Assembly: GCF_900105455.1 (NCBI RefSeq)
Contig: NZ_FNSF01000008.1
Location: forward strand, 186,001-250,000
Reading direction: 5' to 3'
Source: Tenacibaculum sp. MAR_2009_124
Lineage (GTDB): Bacteria > Bacteroidota > Bacteroidia > Flavobacteriales > Flavobacteriaceae
DNA: 64,000 nucleotides
Position 1 is the stretch's first letter; every line of letters begins with the position of its first letter. The position numbers and the translations under genes were made by a program. Shown one piece after another: positions 50,802 through 58,899 of the stretch. A model generated the notes under the pieces. It ran no database searches. It was not told where the DNA came from and was given only the letters and a program-made list of their open reading frames with translations.

Positions 50802-51011
50802 ATGTTAGAAGCACTAGAAACAATATCAAAAGTTTTGGATACTTATCCTGATACTCTTGGGCTAGAGGTTACAGATTTAAACGCTATAACCCTACGTTAT
50901 GAAGATCCAAAAACGGAAAAACAAAAAACTAAAAGATTTGAAACAGCCGACGGAAAGCTCGCAGGACTTCAACTGCTGGAATGGCTAGAAAATACTTTAC
51001 CAAGAAGATAA
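50802..51011 (+). CDS. 69-residue unknown protein
   Basis: LEALETISKVLDTYPDTLGLEVTDLNAITLRYEDPKTEK: helix followed by a beta hairpin; ends ...ENTLPRR. The next gene's frame overlaps or closely follows. No function recognised. Confidence 0.45.
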   Translation: MLEALETISKVLDTYPDTLGLEVTDLNAITLRYEDPKTEKQKTKRFETADGKLAGLQLLEWLENTLPRR

Positions 51012-51025
51012 CTGAACTAATTTGT

Positions 51026-51352
51026 ATGGATACAATGGGAAACAATTTTGAAAACGGCAGAATAATAACCTTTAAGCCTATAACCGATGGAGACGGAGAA
51101 GAACAAACCCCGCATTTAACATACCATAAAGAAGGGTATCATTTATTTACAGCTAATTATGGTTTTACATCCGATTATCAAGACGACTTTTTATATCTAT
51201 TAGATACAATGTTTAACGCAGGATTAGAAATCGACGAAATCCATCAAGACTACACGAAACACTTTAAAGGGTTCGAGAGTAACGGAGAACTAAAAAAAGG
51301 TTATTGGATAATTAACCAGTACGGTAAAAACTCAGAAGTAAGAAAAGTATAA
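51026..51352 (+). CDS. 108-residue unknown protein
   Basis: Start taken at ATG 51026 (MDTMGNNFENGRIITF); ATG 50981 is in frame but overlaps the previous gene by 31 bases. Mixed alpha/beta with many aromatic residues (HKEGYHLFTANYGFTSDYQDDFLYLLDTMF). Followed by a terminator. Not recognised. Confidence 0.5.
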   Translation: MDTMGNNFENGRIITFKPITDGDGEEQTPHLTYHKEGYHLFTANYGFTSDYQDDFLYLLDTMFNAGLEIDEIHQDYTKHFKGFESNGELKKGYWIINQYGKNSEVRKV

Positions 51353-51359
51353 CAACAAT

Positions 51360-51392
51360 AAACCCGCAGAACAGCGACGAAATGCGGGTTTT
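51360..51392 (+). terminator. rho-independent terminator
   Basis: ACCCGCA / TGCGGGT stem (51362-51368 with 51383-51389), 14-base loop, TTTTA tail. Divides the first six genes of the right block from the 418-residue gene. Confidence 0.8.
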
Positions 51393-51429
51393 AATCTCAA
51401 ACTCCAATAAATAAAAAAGATTTTAAGAC

Positions 51430-52686
51430 ATGGCAAATATAACAACAAACACGGAAAAAACAACATTCGAAAAATGTACTAGAGGCTGGAGTGGTGAAAC
51501 TATCACAACACACAACAAACAAGATTATAAAATTACTACGATGAAAAGAAGTAATAAAAAAATTGTTAATAGTTACCATGAAATAACACTTTTGCCAAAC
51601 GGCTCATACTCATGGGATATGTTCGGGGCAAAAGGTGGGGATCTAGTAAAAATTGAAGGAAAAGCAACGGAGAAAGCAATAAAAGAAGCACACGCAAAAG
51701 CTCTATTAAAATTCGATGAAGTAATAAAAGAATTACAGCCAAATGCAAAGGCAGAACCAGAAATTGGAACGATCATTTTTTTAGATGGCTATGGGAAAAC
51801 GAAAGGAAGTGCAGAAAACGAACACATTGTATACAAAATAGAGCATACTGAATGGGGTGTTAAATATTTAACAGTAGAAAAAACAACGCTTGACCTTCAA
51901 GCACAAAGCTATATTAAAAATTATAACAATTTATTTGGTATTGGAAGCTATTTTTTACCTGAGTATAAATACGAAGGCACGCAGGACGATATAAATAACC
52001 TCGTAATTGCTGCACATAAAAAAGCGGAAGAGGACAAAAAGGCGGCAGAATCTGAGAGACTACTAGAACAACAATTAATAAGCGCAAAAATTGAGGAAGG
52101 AAAGAAACTTATCACTATCCCTGAATGGGCGAAGGCTGTTATAGTTGCCGATCATTACCAAAATGACAGCGATACAATGACGGATTATTTTGCAACAAGC
52201 ATCAAAGAAACGAATTACTTGGCGTTCTCCCGTACAACTCGCAACAACATGAACGAACTAAAAAACGCCTGTGAAAACTGGGAAAAGACAAAAGAACTAT
52301 TAAATGATAGTGAAACAGGAGAACACAGAGAAAGAAACAGTTATCTACCTGACTTTTATATCGGTTCTAGTAATTGGTATGGTTTGAAAGTAAATAAAAA
52401 AGTTTACTCGTTTGACTTAACCCGAACAGAAAACAGAAATAAATTATACATCGCAGCAGCAGAAAATCGTTGTCACTTCCCTACCGATCAACCAACCCAA
52501 GAGAACCACAATTTAAATAGTGGAGACTTTCAAATAATTGACTACTCTGAAAAAGCTATTGCAGTTATAGGAGATACAAAGCCAATTAAAGACGACTTAA
52601 AAAAACTTGGCGGAAGGTTTAACTTCAGATTATCCTGCGGGGCTGGATGGATATTTCCAAAAACAAAACAAGAAGAAGTTAAGTAA
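51430..52686 (+). CDS. large polyvalent-type mobile-element protein
   Basis: 418 residues. The C-terminal about 55 residues (IDYSEKAIAVIGDTKPIKDDLKKLGGRFNFRLSCGAGWIF) form a domain shared by Bacteroidota plasmid/phage fusion and anti-restriction-like proteins (KAIAVFGDT..IKD.LK.LGGRFN....GWIF). The middle IPEWAKAVIVADHYQNDSDTMTDYF ... YLAFSRTTRNNM also recurs in such large polyvalent proteins. The N-terminal part is of unknown fold. A role in DNA metabolism or defence evasion is a guess. Confidence 0.6.
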   Translation: MANITTNTEKTTFEKCTRGWSGETITTHNKQDYKITTMKRSNKKIVNSYHEITLLPNGSYSWDMFGAKGGDLVKIEGKATEKAIKEAHAKALLKFDEVIKELQPNAKAEPEIGTIIFLDGYGKTKGSAENEHIVYKIEHTEWGVKYLTVEKTTLDLQAQSYIKNYNNLFGIGSYFLPEYKYEGTQDDINNLVIAAHKKAEEDKKAAESERLLEQQLISAKIEEGKKLITIPEWAKAVIVADHYQNDSDTMTDYFATSIKETNYLAFSRTTRNNMNELKNACENWEKTKELLNDSETGEHRERNSYLPDFYIGSSNWYGLKVNKKVYSFDLTRTENRNKLYIAAAENRCHFPTDQPTQENHNLNSGDFQIIDYSEKAIAVIGDTKPIKDDLKKLGGRFNFRLSCGAGWIFPKTKQEEVK

Positions 52687-52746
52687 CTTTTAAACCTATA
52701 ATTAATCACCTCCTCAACTAGTTTGGGGAGCGTTAAAACTCATCAA

Positions 52747-52938
52747 ATGACATTCCAAGTAAACCCATATACAGTAATAGAAAACTTTGAAAGAAAAAAC
52801 CAATTCGAAATTTTTCAGAAGTTCGGAGAACCTCATAAATATCAAAAGTTCATAGGAGAAATAAAAGGAGAAAAAGTAAAAGGATTCATTTGTCTTGCTG
52901 ATGATAATATTTACAAATTAGAAAGAGTCAAAAACTAA
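52747..52938 (+). CDS. 63-residue unknown protein
   Basis: MTFQVNPYTVIENFERKNQFEIFQKFGEPHKYQKFIGEIKGEKVKG..; beta-rich end. ATG 52747 preferred to an in-frame TTG at 52723. No function recognised. Confidence 0.45.
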   Translation: MTFQVNPYTVIENFERKNQFEIFQKFGEPHKYQKFIGEIKGEKVKGFICLADDNIYKLERVKN

Positions 52939-52959
52939 CCTCATTTAAAAAGCGACAAA

Positions 52960-53457
52960 ATGAAAAAAACGAAAAGACTTGAAATATTAGAAAATTCTTT
53001 AGAAAAGAAAAACAAAGCATTTAACGACAAATTACAAAATCACATCAATACAGTTAAACAAGCAAACGGACAGCCTTTAAATGACAAGAGAAACGGCAGA
53101 GCAACCTTAAATAAATGGGAAAGACAAAATAATTCTTTACGCAATCTCCAAGAAAGCATAAAAAAAACAGAGAACGCCATAAGAAAAGAAAAAAATAAAA
53201 TTTCAGAGTCTGAATATATAAAAAACATATTACCCATCTCAATTATAAAAAAACTTGAAGACGGCACACTTAACCAATGGAGAAAGCATCCTACTACATT
53301 TTTTGTTAATGGTGTAGATAAAGCCCGCATTGTTTGGGATTCAAAAAAAAAGACAGTAGCACACCGTTATCTTAATGAAATTAAAGACAAAGATCAATGG
53401 AAATTATTTGCCAAAACTTATAACCACCTATACAACAGTATTAAAAAAGACAATTAA
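52960..53457 (+). CDS. basic coiled-coil protein
   Basis: 165 residues. The first 95 residues are a highly basic coiled coil (LEKKNKAFNDKLQNHINTVKQ, NKWERQNNSLRNLQESIKKTENAIRKEKNK). The C-terminal 70 residues (WRKHPTTFFVNGVDKARIVWDSKKKTVAHRYL) form a compact alpha/beta module. Possibly nucleic-acid binding; not recognised. Confidence 0.5.
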   Translation: MKKTKRLEILENSLEKKNKAFNDKLQNHINTVKQANGQPLNDKRNGRATLNKWERQNNSLRNLQESIKKTENAIRKEKNKISESEYIKNILPISIIKKLEDGTLNQWRKHPTTFFVNGVDKARIVWDSKKKTVAHRYLNEIKDKDQWKLFAKTYNHLYNSIKKDN

Positions 53458-53508
53458 TCGAAATCAAAAATAACAGTAGGTTTTCGTACCTATCAAAAAC
53501 AAGAAATT

Positions 53509-53748
53509 ATGACACATTTAGAAAATTCTTTATCAAGTGAAAAAAAACTAAATAAAATCCTTGAAATTTTCGCTATTAACGCAATTATAGGAATTGAAAA
53601 AAATATGCCTGTTCAAGAGGTGGCAGACCTTAATAAAACTTCATGTATTATGTTTTTTAACATGAATGAAGTGTCTGCTGAATTTCTTGTTTCTAAATGG
53701 GTAGAAAAAGCTTGTGAGTTAGGTGTTATGAAAAAAACTGGAAATTAA
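53509..53748 (+). CDS. 79-residue unknown protein
   Basis: Helical (LEIFAINAIIGIEKNMPVQEVADLN). A small hairpin TAGGT TTTCGT ACCTA lies in its 5' leader at about 53477. No function recognised. Confidence 0.45.
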   Translation: MTHLENSLSSEKKLNKILEIFAINAIIGIEKNMPVQEVADLNKTSCIMFFNMNEVSAEFLVSKWVEKACELGVMKKTGN

Positions 53749-53777
53749 AGTATAAAATAACTGATAAGAAAAGTATT

Positions 53778-53978
53778 ATGAAAAAAAAATTAAAAATTAA
53801 AATACATAAATGCAACTATTGCATTAAGGAGTTGAACAAAGCGGGATTCAGTTATAATGGGTGGAATCAATTTGATAATACAGTTTCTGTATCGGTAAAT
53901 GGCAATATATTGAGATATAAAGATGCGATTGAAGCTTATAATAGTTTAATAGGAGGTATTATTCCTGAATCTTCTTAA
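53778..53978 (+). CDS. 66-residue unknown protein
   Basis: Basic N-terminus KKKLKIKIHKCNYCIKELNKAGFSYNG with a CNYC pair, then a beta hairpin. Leader ends in AACTGATAAGAAAAGTATT. No function recognised. Confidence 0.45.
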   Translation: MKKKLKIKIHKCNYCIKELNKAGFSYNGWNQFDNTVSVSVNGNILRYKDAIEAYNSLIGGIIPESS

Positions 53979-54016
53979 GTTAAAAATATAATTAACCAAT
54001 AAAAAACAGCGACAGA

Positions 54017-54634
54017 ATGAAACTAATTAAAAAAGTAAAAGCTTCTCCAGATAGCAATACATATGCCTATTGGTTTGAAGTGAATCAAGAAGAAGCCGAA
54101 GAGCTAAAAAAAGATGAAGTATTATTGTTTTTTACACCTCATTTTAAAGGCAATAAAACTTTTGATCAATCATTTAATTTTAAGAGCGATAATATTCTTC
54201 AGTATCTAGGTGATAAAATCTTTTTTATTCAAATAATTAGGGAAGATGACATAAAAAAATATGGAGTCGAAGAATACGACATACAACCGCTTCACATAAA
54301 AAAGATCTGGGATACTTTTGACGAAGACGAATGCTATTATAAAGAATGCGAAAGGATAAAAAAGGAGTTTGAAAAAGTTCTCTATACCTGTAAGTATAGT
54401 TCAGATGGGGTAATATTTGACATTAAACCTATGGAAGTAATGCTTTTTTATTTACCTAAAAAAGAGGAGTTAAAGAAAAATACTACAGTAGCATACAGAG
54501 ATGCAAATGGCGATTTTTCAAAAATCAGTACTATCTCCGAAATTAAAGAGGATGAAAACGGATTTACCTTATACATGGTTGAAAATTCGACAGGAACTAG
54601 GACATCTGATCAATTCAGGTTTTTAAAAAACTAA
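54017..54634 (+). CDS. 205-residue unknown protein
   Basis: Acidic alpha/beta protein. The first third (LIKKVKASPDSNTYAYWFEVNQEEAEELKKDEVLLF) and a C-terminal beta region (NTTVAYRDANGDFSKISTISEI) suggest two small domains. No motif recognised. Confidence 0.5.
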   Translation: MKLIKKVKASPDSNTYAYWFEVNQEEAEELKKDEVLLFFTPHFKGNKTFDQSFNFKSDNILQYLGDKIFFIQIIREDDIKKYGVEEYDIQPLHIKKIWDTFDEDECYYKECERIKKEFEKVLYTCKYSSDGVIFDIKPMEVMLFYLPKKEELKKNTTVAYRDANGDFSKISTISEIKEDENGFTLYMVENSTGTRTSDQFRFLKN

Positions 54635-54647
54635 AAACTCCTTTAAA

Positions 54648-54929
54648 ATGACTAGAAAAGTAATACTAGAGGGAACGGAAAAAGAGATAGAAAACTTACT
54701 AGAGTTGATACAGAGCAGCAATATAAATCTACCAAAAATCTGCACAGAATATCAAACTGAAAACCTTTGGCAGATTCAAGACGTGCAAAGTAAATATAAT
54801 TGTACAGATGAGGAAGCAATGGAAACATTGGAAGCTGCTTTAACTAATGAAGCTACCATGGATCAAATTTGGTTTGCTATTGATATCCATGTCGAAGAAG
54901 AAGGACTAGAAAAAATAATAAAAGGATAA
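54648..54929 (+). CDS. 93-residue unknown protein
   Basis: Starts TRKVILEGTEKEIENLLELIQSSNINLP, then QIQDVQSKYNCTDEEAMETLEAALTNEATMDQIWFAIDI, a pattern of small phage proteins carrying a UBA-like helical bundle ('vq.kf.cTdeeA...L..a..n.....i...I'). Function unknown. Confidence 0.5.
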   Translation: MTRKVILEGTEKEIENLLELIQSSNINLPKICTEYQTENLWQIQDVQSKYNCTDEEAMETLEAALTNEATMDQIWFAIDIHVEEEGLEKIIKG

Positions 54930-54935
54930 GATACT

Positions 54936-55082
54936 ATGACACCAAGTATAAATAGTAAAGTGATTTGGAAGGGATTAAACGCAACTCTTAAAAATATAAA
55001 TCTTGCGGGTAAATGTACTATACAATTAAGTGATAAAAGTTTACTTAAAGAAATAGATATTACAGAATTAAAAGTTAAATAA
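54936..55082 (+). CDS. 48-residue unknown protein
   Basis: MTPSINSKVIWKGLNATLKNINLAGKCTIQLSD..; strands. It lies 6 bases after the previous stop and its stop is followed by the leader motif AACCGATAATTAAAAG. Weakly supported because of length. Confidence 0.4.
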   Translation: MTPSINSKVIWKGLNATLKNINLAGKCTIQLSDKSLLKEIDITELKVK

Positions 55083-55106
55083 ACCGATAATTAAAAGAAT
55101 AAAGTC

Positions 55107-55328
55107 ATGAAAACATTTTACGCTTTTGGGTTAGAAATTAGCAACTTAATAAATGAAAATACCAGCGACGAAGAAGTAATTTCATTTTGTAAAGAAAATG
55201 GAGATTATAGTGTTTTTTGCTTTGAGGAAGGACATACTCACTCAGTATCACTTTTAGAGGCATTTAATGGATGGAGTGAATATGTTTCTATAACAGAAAC
55301 ATTATATAATAAATTATGTGAAATATAA
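55107..55328 (+). CDS. 73-residue acidic protein
   Basis: KTFYAFGLEISNLINENTSDEEVISFCKENGDYSVFCFEEGH..; alpha/beta, acidic. No function recognised. Confidence 0.45.
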   Translation: MKTFYAFGLEISNLINENTSDEEVISFCKENGDYSVFCFEEGHTHSVSLLEAFNGWSEYVSITETLYNKLCEI

Positions 55329-55349
55329 ATAACCAATAAGAAAACAATT

Positions 55350-55580
55350 ATGCCAACAAGATATAAAACAGAAACACTCTTAAAAAGATTAGAGCGCTAT
55401 GATGAAAAATACAAAGAGCAAATAACAAGTCATAACGATATAAATTTTGGCTACGGAATGCGCTCTTATCATAGGCTTAAAGTATGGAATCCTCCATACG
55501 AGAAAACCAAAGAAAAAGCCGAAAAAGTAAAAGCAGAACTAACTAATAGAGGTGTTCAATTTTACACCCGTTTCGTTTAA
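55350..55580 (+). CDS. 76-residue basic protein
   Basis: RYKTETLLKRLERYDEKYKEQITSHNDIN ... TKEKAEKVKAELTNRGVQFYTRFV; helices with a final strand. Preceded by the leader AACCAATAAGAAAACAATT. No function recognised. Confidence 0.45.
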   Translation: MPTRYKTETLLKRLERYDEKYKEQITSHNDINFGYGMRSYHRLKVWNPPYEKTKEKAEKVKAELTNRGVQFYTRFV

Positions 55581-55595
55581 TTCAAATAAAACATT

Positions 55596-55928
55596 ATGTG
55601 TCAACGACGAATAAATAGAGCTCATAAAAAATCTATAACACCAAGTTATAAACACTTAACAAAAAGTGAATATCAATTAATAAAGAAAATTGAAAAATAC
55701 GACCAAGCGCAAAAAGGATTATATGCACCATTGACAGGATTTTACGCAACGTGCCAGAGACTCCCGAACGGCTCCGTTAATGTTGAAATTTTGACAGATC
55801 AACAATTAGATTTATGGGATGATTTACTAAAAAAAACTCAAATTCTGTCTAAATACGAAGAAGACGAAATTGAAAGAGTAAGACACAAATTTAATTCACA
55901 TCAATTTACCTATTCACAATCTTTTTAA
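55596..55928 (+). CDS. 110-residue basic helical protein
   Basis: Basic N-terminus (CQRRINRAHKKSITPSYKHL) and charged helices (KSEYQLIKKIEKYDQAQKG). No motif recognised. Confidence 0.45.
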   Translation: MCQRRINRAHKKSITPSYKHLTKSEYQLIKKIEKYDQAQKGLYAPLTGFYATCQRLPNGSVNVEILTDQQLDLWDDLLKKTQILSKYEEDEIERVRHKFNSHQFTYSQSF

Positions 55929-55938
55929 AATCTAAAAA

Positions 55939-56253
55939 ATGAGTTACGATAAAATGATGAAGCATACAAGAGCTTTAATTAAGAACAAAAGAAAAGGAAG
56001 AAATCAGTACTTAGGATTCGACTCTTCGAGCGGCTATAAAAAGCCACAAGCTATATATACGGTAGATCCAAAAAATGATTTTGAAAAATGGTTTCTTAAA
56101 AAGTACGGAGAAAAACATTTTTTGCACGAAAGAAAAGACAACCATCAAACTAAAACAAATATTAAATATTCAGTTATAGAGTTTAACAATGAAAAATATA
56201 TGATTGGACACTTTTCAAAAGGATATACTCCTTATAACAAGCTAACTAATTAA
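55939..56253 (+). CDS. 104-residue basic protein
   Basis: MMKHTRALIKNKRKGRNQYLGFDSSSGYK.. and a beta C-terminus (YSVIEFNNEKYMIGHFSKGY). Probably RNA/DNA-binding by charge only; no family recognised. Confidence 0.45.
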   Translation: MSYDKMMKHTRALIKNKRKGRNQYLGFDSSSGYKKPQAIYTVDPKNDFEKWFLKKYGEKHFLHERKDNHQTKTNIKYSVIEFNNEKYMIGHFSKGYTPYNKLTN

Positions 56254-56275
56254 ACTATAAAAAGTAAAACTAACA

Positions 56276-56668
56276 ATGCCGACACTACACCTTAACTTAC
56301 ATAGAAAATGGTTTGATATGACAGAACAAGGCATAAAACCAGAAGATTATAGGGAGTTGACTATTTACTGGTATAAGAGACTTGTTAGAGTTAATGATCT
56401 TGATTTTCACGAAAAGATATTACTGGAGTCTTATATCATAAATGCTAATATTCCTAAAAACAAAAAAACTTACTGGAATCATGGAAATAAGGTATTTCAA
56501 TCTAGATTCAAAAAATTTGATTCTACTACTTTATCAAATGGATACTCTAAAGATAGATCACAGTTCGAGGTTAAGCACAAAGGAATAAATATAGGATTAG
56601 GAAAAGAAGAATGGGGAGCCGAACCTGGGAAATATTATTTCGTGATTAAACACGGCATTAAACTTTAA
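56276..56668 (+). CDS. ASCH-like domain protein
   Basis: 130 residues. LHLNLHRKWFDMTEQGIKPEDYRELTIYWYKRL at the start and INIGLGKEEWGAEPGKYYFVIKHG at the end match the ASCH-like phage family (LHL.LK..WFDMI.SG.K.EEYRE..PYW ... G.G..EWGA.PG..YF.I..G). ASCH domains bind RNA or nucleosides. The middle insertion contains VFQSRFKKFDSTTLSNGYS. Function within this operon unknown. Confidence 0.7.
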   Translation: MPTLHLNLHRKWFDMTEQGIKPEDYRELTIYWYKRLVRVNDLDFHEKILLESYIINANIPKNKKTYWNHGNKVFQSRFKKFDSTTLSNGYSKDRSQFEVKHKGINIGLGKEEWGAEPGKYYFVIKHGIKL

Positions 56669-56689
56669 CCAAACAATAAAATAAATACA

Positions 56690-56899
56690 ATGAAAGACCC
56701 TATAAGAATATTTAAATGCCCTTGCGGAGACAAAAAATACATCTTAGCAGGAAAACCAAACAACACTCCTACTTTGAAAGAAAAAAGAGAGCATGGTGAA
56801 TATATCGCGGCAGGATGCGAAGTAATAACAATCTCTTTAGAACAATTTCAAAAAGAAAAATGGGAATACATGCCATGGTCTAAATGTATCAAATCTTAA
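56690..56899 (+). CDS. 69-residue protein with Cys-Pro-Cys
   Basis: KDPIRIFKCPCGDKKYILAG ... GCEVITISLEQFQKEKWEYMPWSKC; CPC plus later cysteines suggests a small zinc site. No family recognised. Confidence 0.45.
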   Translation: MKDPIRIFKCPCGDKKYILAGKPNNTPTLKEKREHGEYIAAGCEVITISLEQFQKEKWEYMPWSKCIKS

Positions 56900-56909
56900 A
56901 CCAACAAAA

Positions 56910-57284
56910 ATGCCAACAGAAACAAAAGGAATGACAATTGCAAGAGCAGAGAACAAAGAAATAAAACAAGTAAATGACCTCCTAAATGAACTTGAAAGTA
57001 TAGGAAGATATAACCGAGGCGAAGAAGTTATAGATGTAATTAAAGAAGACAATGAATTCTTTAAAGTATTATCCTCATTAGATCATTCAGATCCCGAAAC
57101 ACTTTTAAGAGACATTTGCAATTATGTTGATGGTATTAGACACCAATGTGTAATGTTCAATTTAACAACCCTTATGGATAATTGCGCCGATTTAAACAAA
57201 GATACTTTAGACTTTAATCCAGAGCTAAAAAGAGGTTTAGAATTAGTCGAATTAGAAAAGGAAGGTAAACTTAAATTACTATAA
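56910..57284 (+). CDS. 124-residue helical protein
   Basis: Helical and acidic (RAENKEIKQVNDLLNELESIGRYNRGEEVIDVI, then LLRDICNYVDGIRHQCVMFNLTTLMDNCADL). One base separates its stop from the next gene's ATG. No function recognised. Confidence 0.5.
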   Translation: MPTETKGMTIARAENKEIKQVNDLLNELESIGRYNRGEEVIDVIKEDNEFFKVLSSLDHSDPETLLRDICNYVDGIRHQCVMFNLTTLMDNCADLNKDTLDFNPELKRGLELVELEKEGKLKLL

Positions 57285-57285
57285 C

Positions 57286-57867
57286 ATGAGAGAAAAAAGA
57301 ACAAACTGGGATTTTTCAAAACATATCCATACTACTGAGATTTTTAAAAGTAATAACAACCAAATACGTGTTGATGAATTTAAACAATCTGGCACTATAA
57401 ACGGCTATATAAGATTTGTCAATGATACCTGTGGGCTATCTGTCTTTGGTGATTTTGGAAACTGGATTTTTTGCAGACAATTTCATCCATCCGCAGAATC
57501 ATACGTATGTGATCATTATTGGTGTGAAAAACTTACCATTGGAAGTTCTCAAGAAATTTCAAAGTATGATTCCGATGCCACAGAAAAAGAACTTAAAGAA
57601 ATGATTGAATCAGGGTTAGAAGAGTATGGCTATCAGGATGACATATTGAAAGAAGGAAAAGATTGGTTTAAAAAACTATTATCCTATACTGATGATGAAT
57701 TGGAATACACTTATGAAGCTTTTAGAGGATCGAACCCAACCAGTATTGATTACGAAAACATACCTTATGTAAAAGATACGAAAGTTCGATTAAAGATAAT
57801 ATTTGATGCTTTTGATGAGATGTGCAGAAGAATGAAACAAAACTCAAAAAAAGAAAGCAACGAGTAA
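57286..57867 (+). CDS. 193-residue unknown protein, possibly frame-broken at its end
   Basis: Reads MREKRTNWDFSKHIHTTEIFK ... VRLKIIFDAFDEMCRRMKQN and stops at TAA 57865. N-terminal half beta-rich with WIFCRQFHPSAESYVCDHYWCEKL, C-terminal half helical. A run of seven A near 57842 precedes the stop, and another frame stays open for 72 codons past it to 58063, so the natural protein may be longer (see the separate entry). No family recognised. Confidence 0.5.
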   Translation: MREKRTNWDFSKHIHTTEIFKSNNNQIRVDEFKQSGTINGYIRFVNDTCGLSVFGDFGNWIFCRQFHPSAESYVCDHYWCEKLTIGSSQEISKYDSDATEKELKEMIESGLEEYGYQDDILKEGKDWFKKLLSYTDDELEYTYEAFRGSNPTSIDYENIPYVKDTKVRLKIIFDAFDEMCRRMKQNSKKESNE

Positions 57868-58063
57868 CACAAGCCAACTTATAAAATCTGATAGACATGA
57901 TCATTTTTGGACAGAAGATAATACCGTTTTTGAATCTTATAACACTATAAGAGGTTTAAGGTTCAGAGAAATAATGAAATTCGAATTTCCTGATAGAGAT
58001 AAACTAACTGACTTTGACGTTAACCTTATTAACTCACTTTTAAGTAATCAAATAAAAAATTAA
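57845..58063 (+). pseudogene. open frame without start, likely 3' part of upstream gene
   Basis: The frame reads ..KKATSNTSQLIKSDRHDHFWTEDNTVFESYNTIRGLRF.. to TAA 58061-58063. It has coding-like composition but only an internal ATG at 57974 (29 codons). Removing one A from the A7 run at 57844-57850 would join it to the 193-residue protein. Alternatives: separate gene using an unusual start, or a true frameshift mutation. Confidence 0.4.
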
Positions 58064-58107
58064 TTATAGCTTTGAAATAATAACCAAACTTTAAAAGTAA
58101 AAAAACT

Positions 58108-58785
58108 ATGTTCTACACGAAACCTACAAAAAACGGGATTGGAATTGAAATTTGGGGTACTCATGATGATATATATACAGTTCATTCTATCATTCAAAAA
58201 TTCTGGGGAAATGAAAACAATGACAACATAAAAAACTCGGATCAACGAGATAATACCATAAGTGGACTTTCACGAGAATTGAGAAAAGCTCACGAGGGAA
58301 GTCGACTCAAACGAAAGAATAGTCATTTTTCATTTGAAGAAATTGAACATTTTGGATGTAAAATTTCTTGGGTTCATATAATATTTTCGCTATCAGCATT
58401 AAGATATAATATGAGATATTCTGAAACCAATAAATTAGAACTTTCTATTCTAATGCAATTTGAATATTGGCTTGAGAAATCCGCAATAGCTTATGACGGA
58501 AAAAATGGAATGAATTTAGAACCGTTTTTTAACGGAGCTATTAATGGTGGAGATCAATACATCTATCTATTATTGTGGTCAATAGATGCTGATTTTTTAA
58601 GATTAAAAGGAGGAAAGAGAGCTTTTCGTAAACTTCCTCAATTATTGAAACGAGGAGTAATGTTTACTCCCGAATATCAAGAATATGAGAAATTTATAAA
58701 ATCTGATCTTAAAAGGTTGAATTGTGAAATATCCCAACTAGAGATAGATGATAGCGATATTGATTATGAAAACTTGAAATGGTAA
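58108..58785 (+). CDS. unknown protein upstream of KAP NTPase (DUF6904-like?)
   Basis: 225 residues. Starts FYTKPTKNGIGIEIWGTHDDIYTVHSIIQKFW, then GLSRELRKAHEGSRLKRK, resembling a small family annotated DUF6904, though I am unsure of the name. The helical middle (VHIIFSLSALRYNMRYSETNKLELSILMQFEYWLEK) and ..SIDADFLRLKGGKRAFRKLPQLL are of unknown fold. It lies 114 bases before the KAP gene in the same direction and is probably functionally linked with it. Confidence 0.5.
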   Translation: MFYTKPTKNGIGIEIWGTHDDIYTVHSIIQKFWGNENNDNIKNSDQRDNTISGLSRELRKAHEGSRLKRKNSHFSFEEIEHFGCKISWVHIIFSLSALRYNMRYSETNKLELSILMQFEYWLEKSAIAYDGKNGMNLEPFFNGAINGGDQYIYLLLWSIDADFLRLKGGKRAFRKLPQLLKRGVMFTPEYQEYEKFIKSDLKRLNCEISQLEIDDSDIDYENLKW

Positions 58786-58899
58786 AAATAATTTTAATCT
58801 TGCCAAAAATACATTTTACAAGATGTTTCATGTAAATAAAATTTAACCAACGAATACAACTAATTATTTTTAACAACTAACATTCAACCCATAAATACT

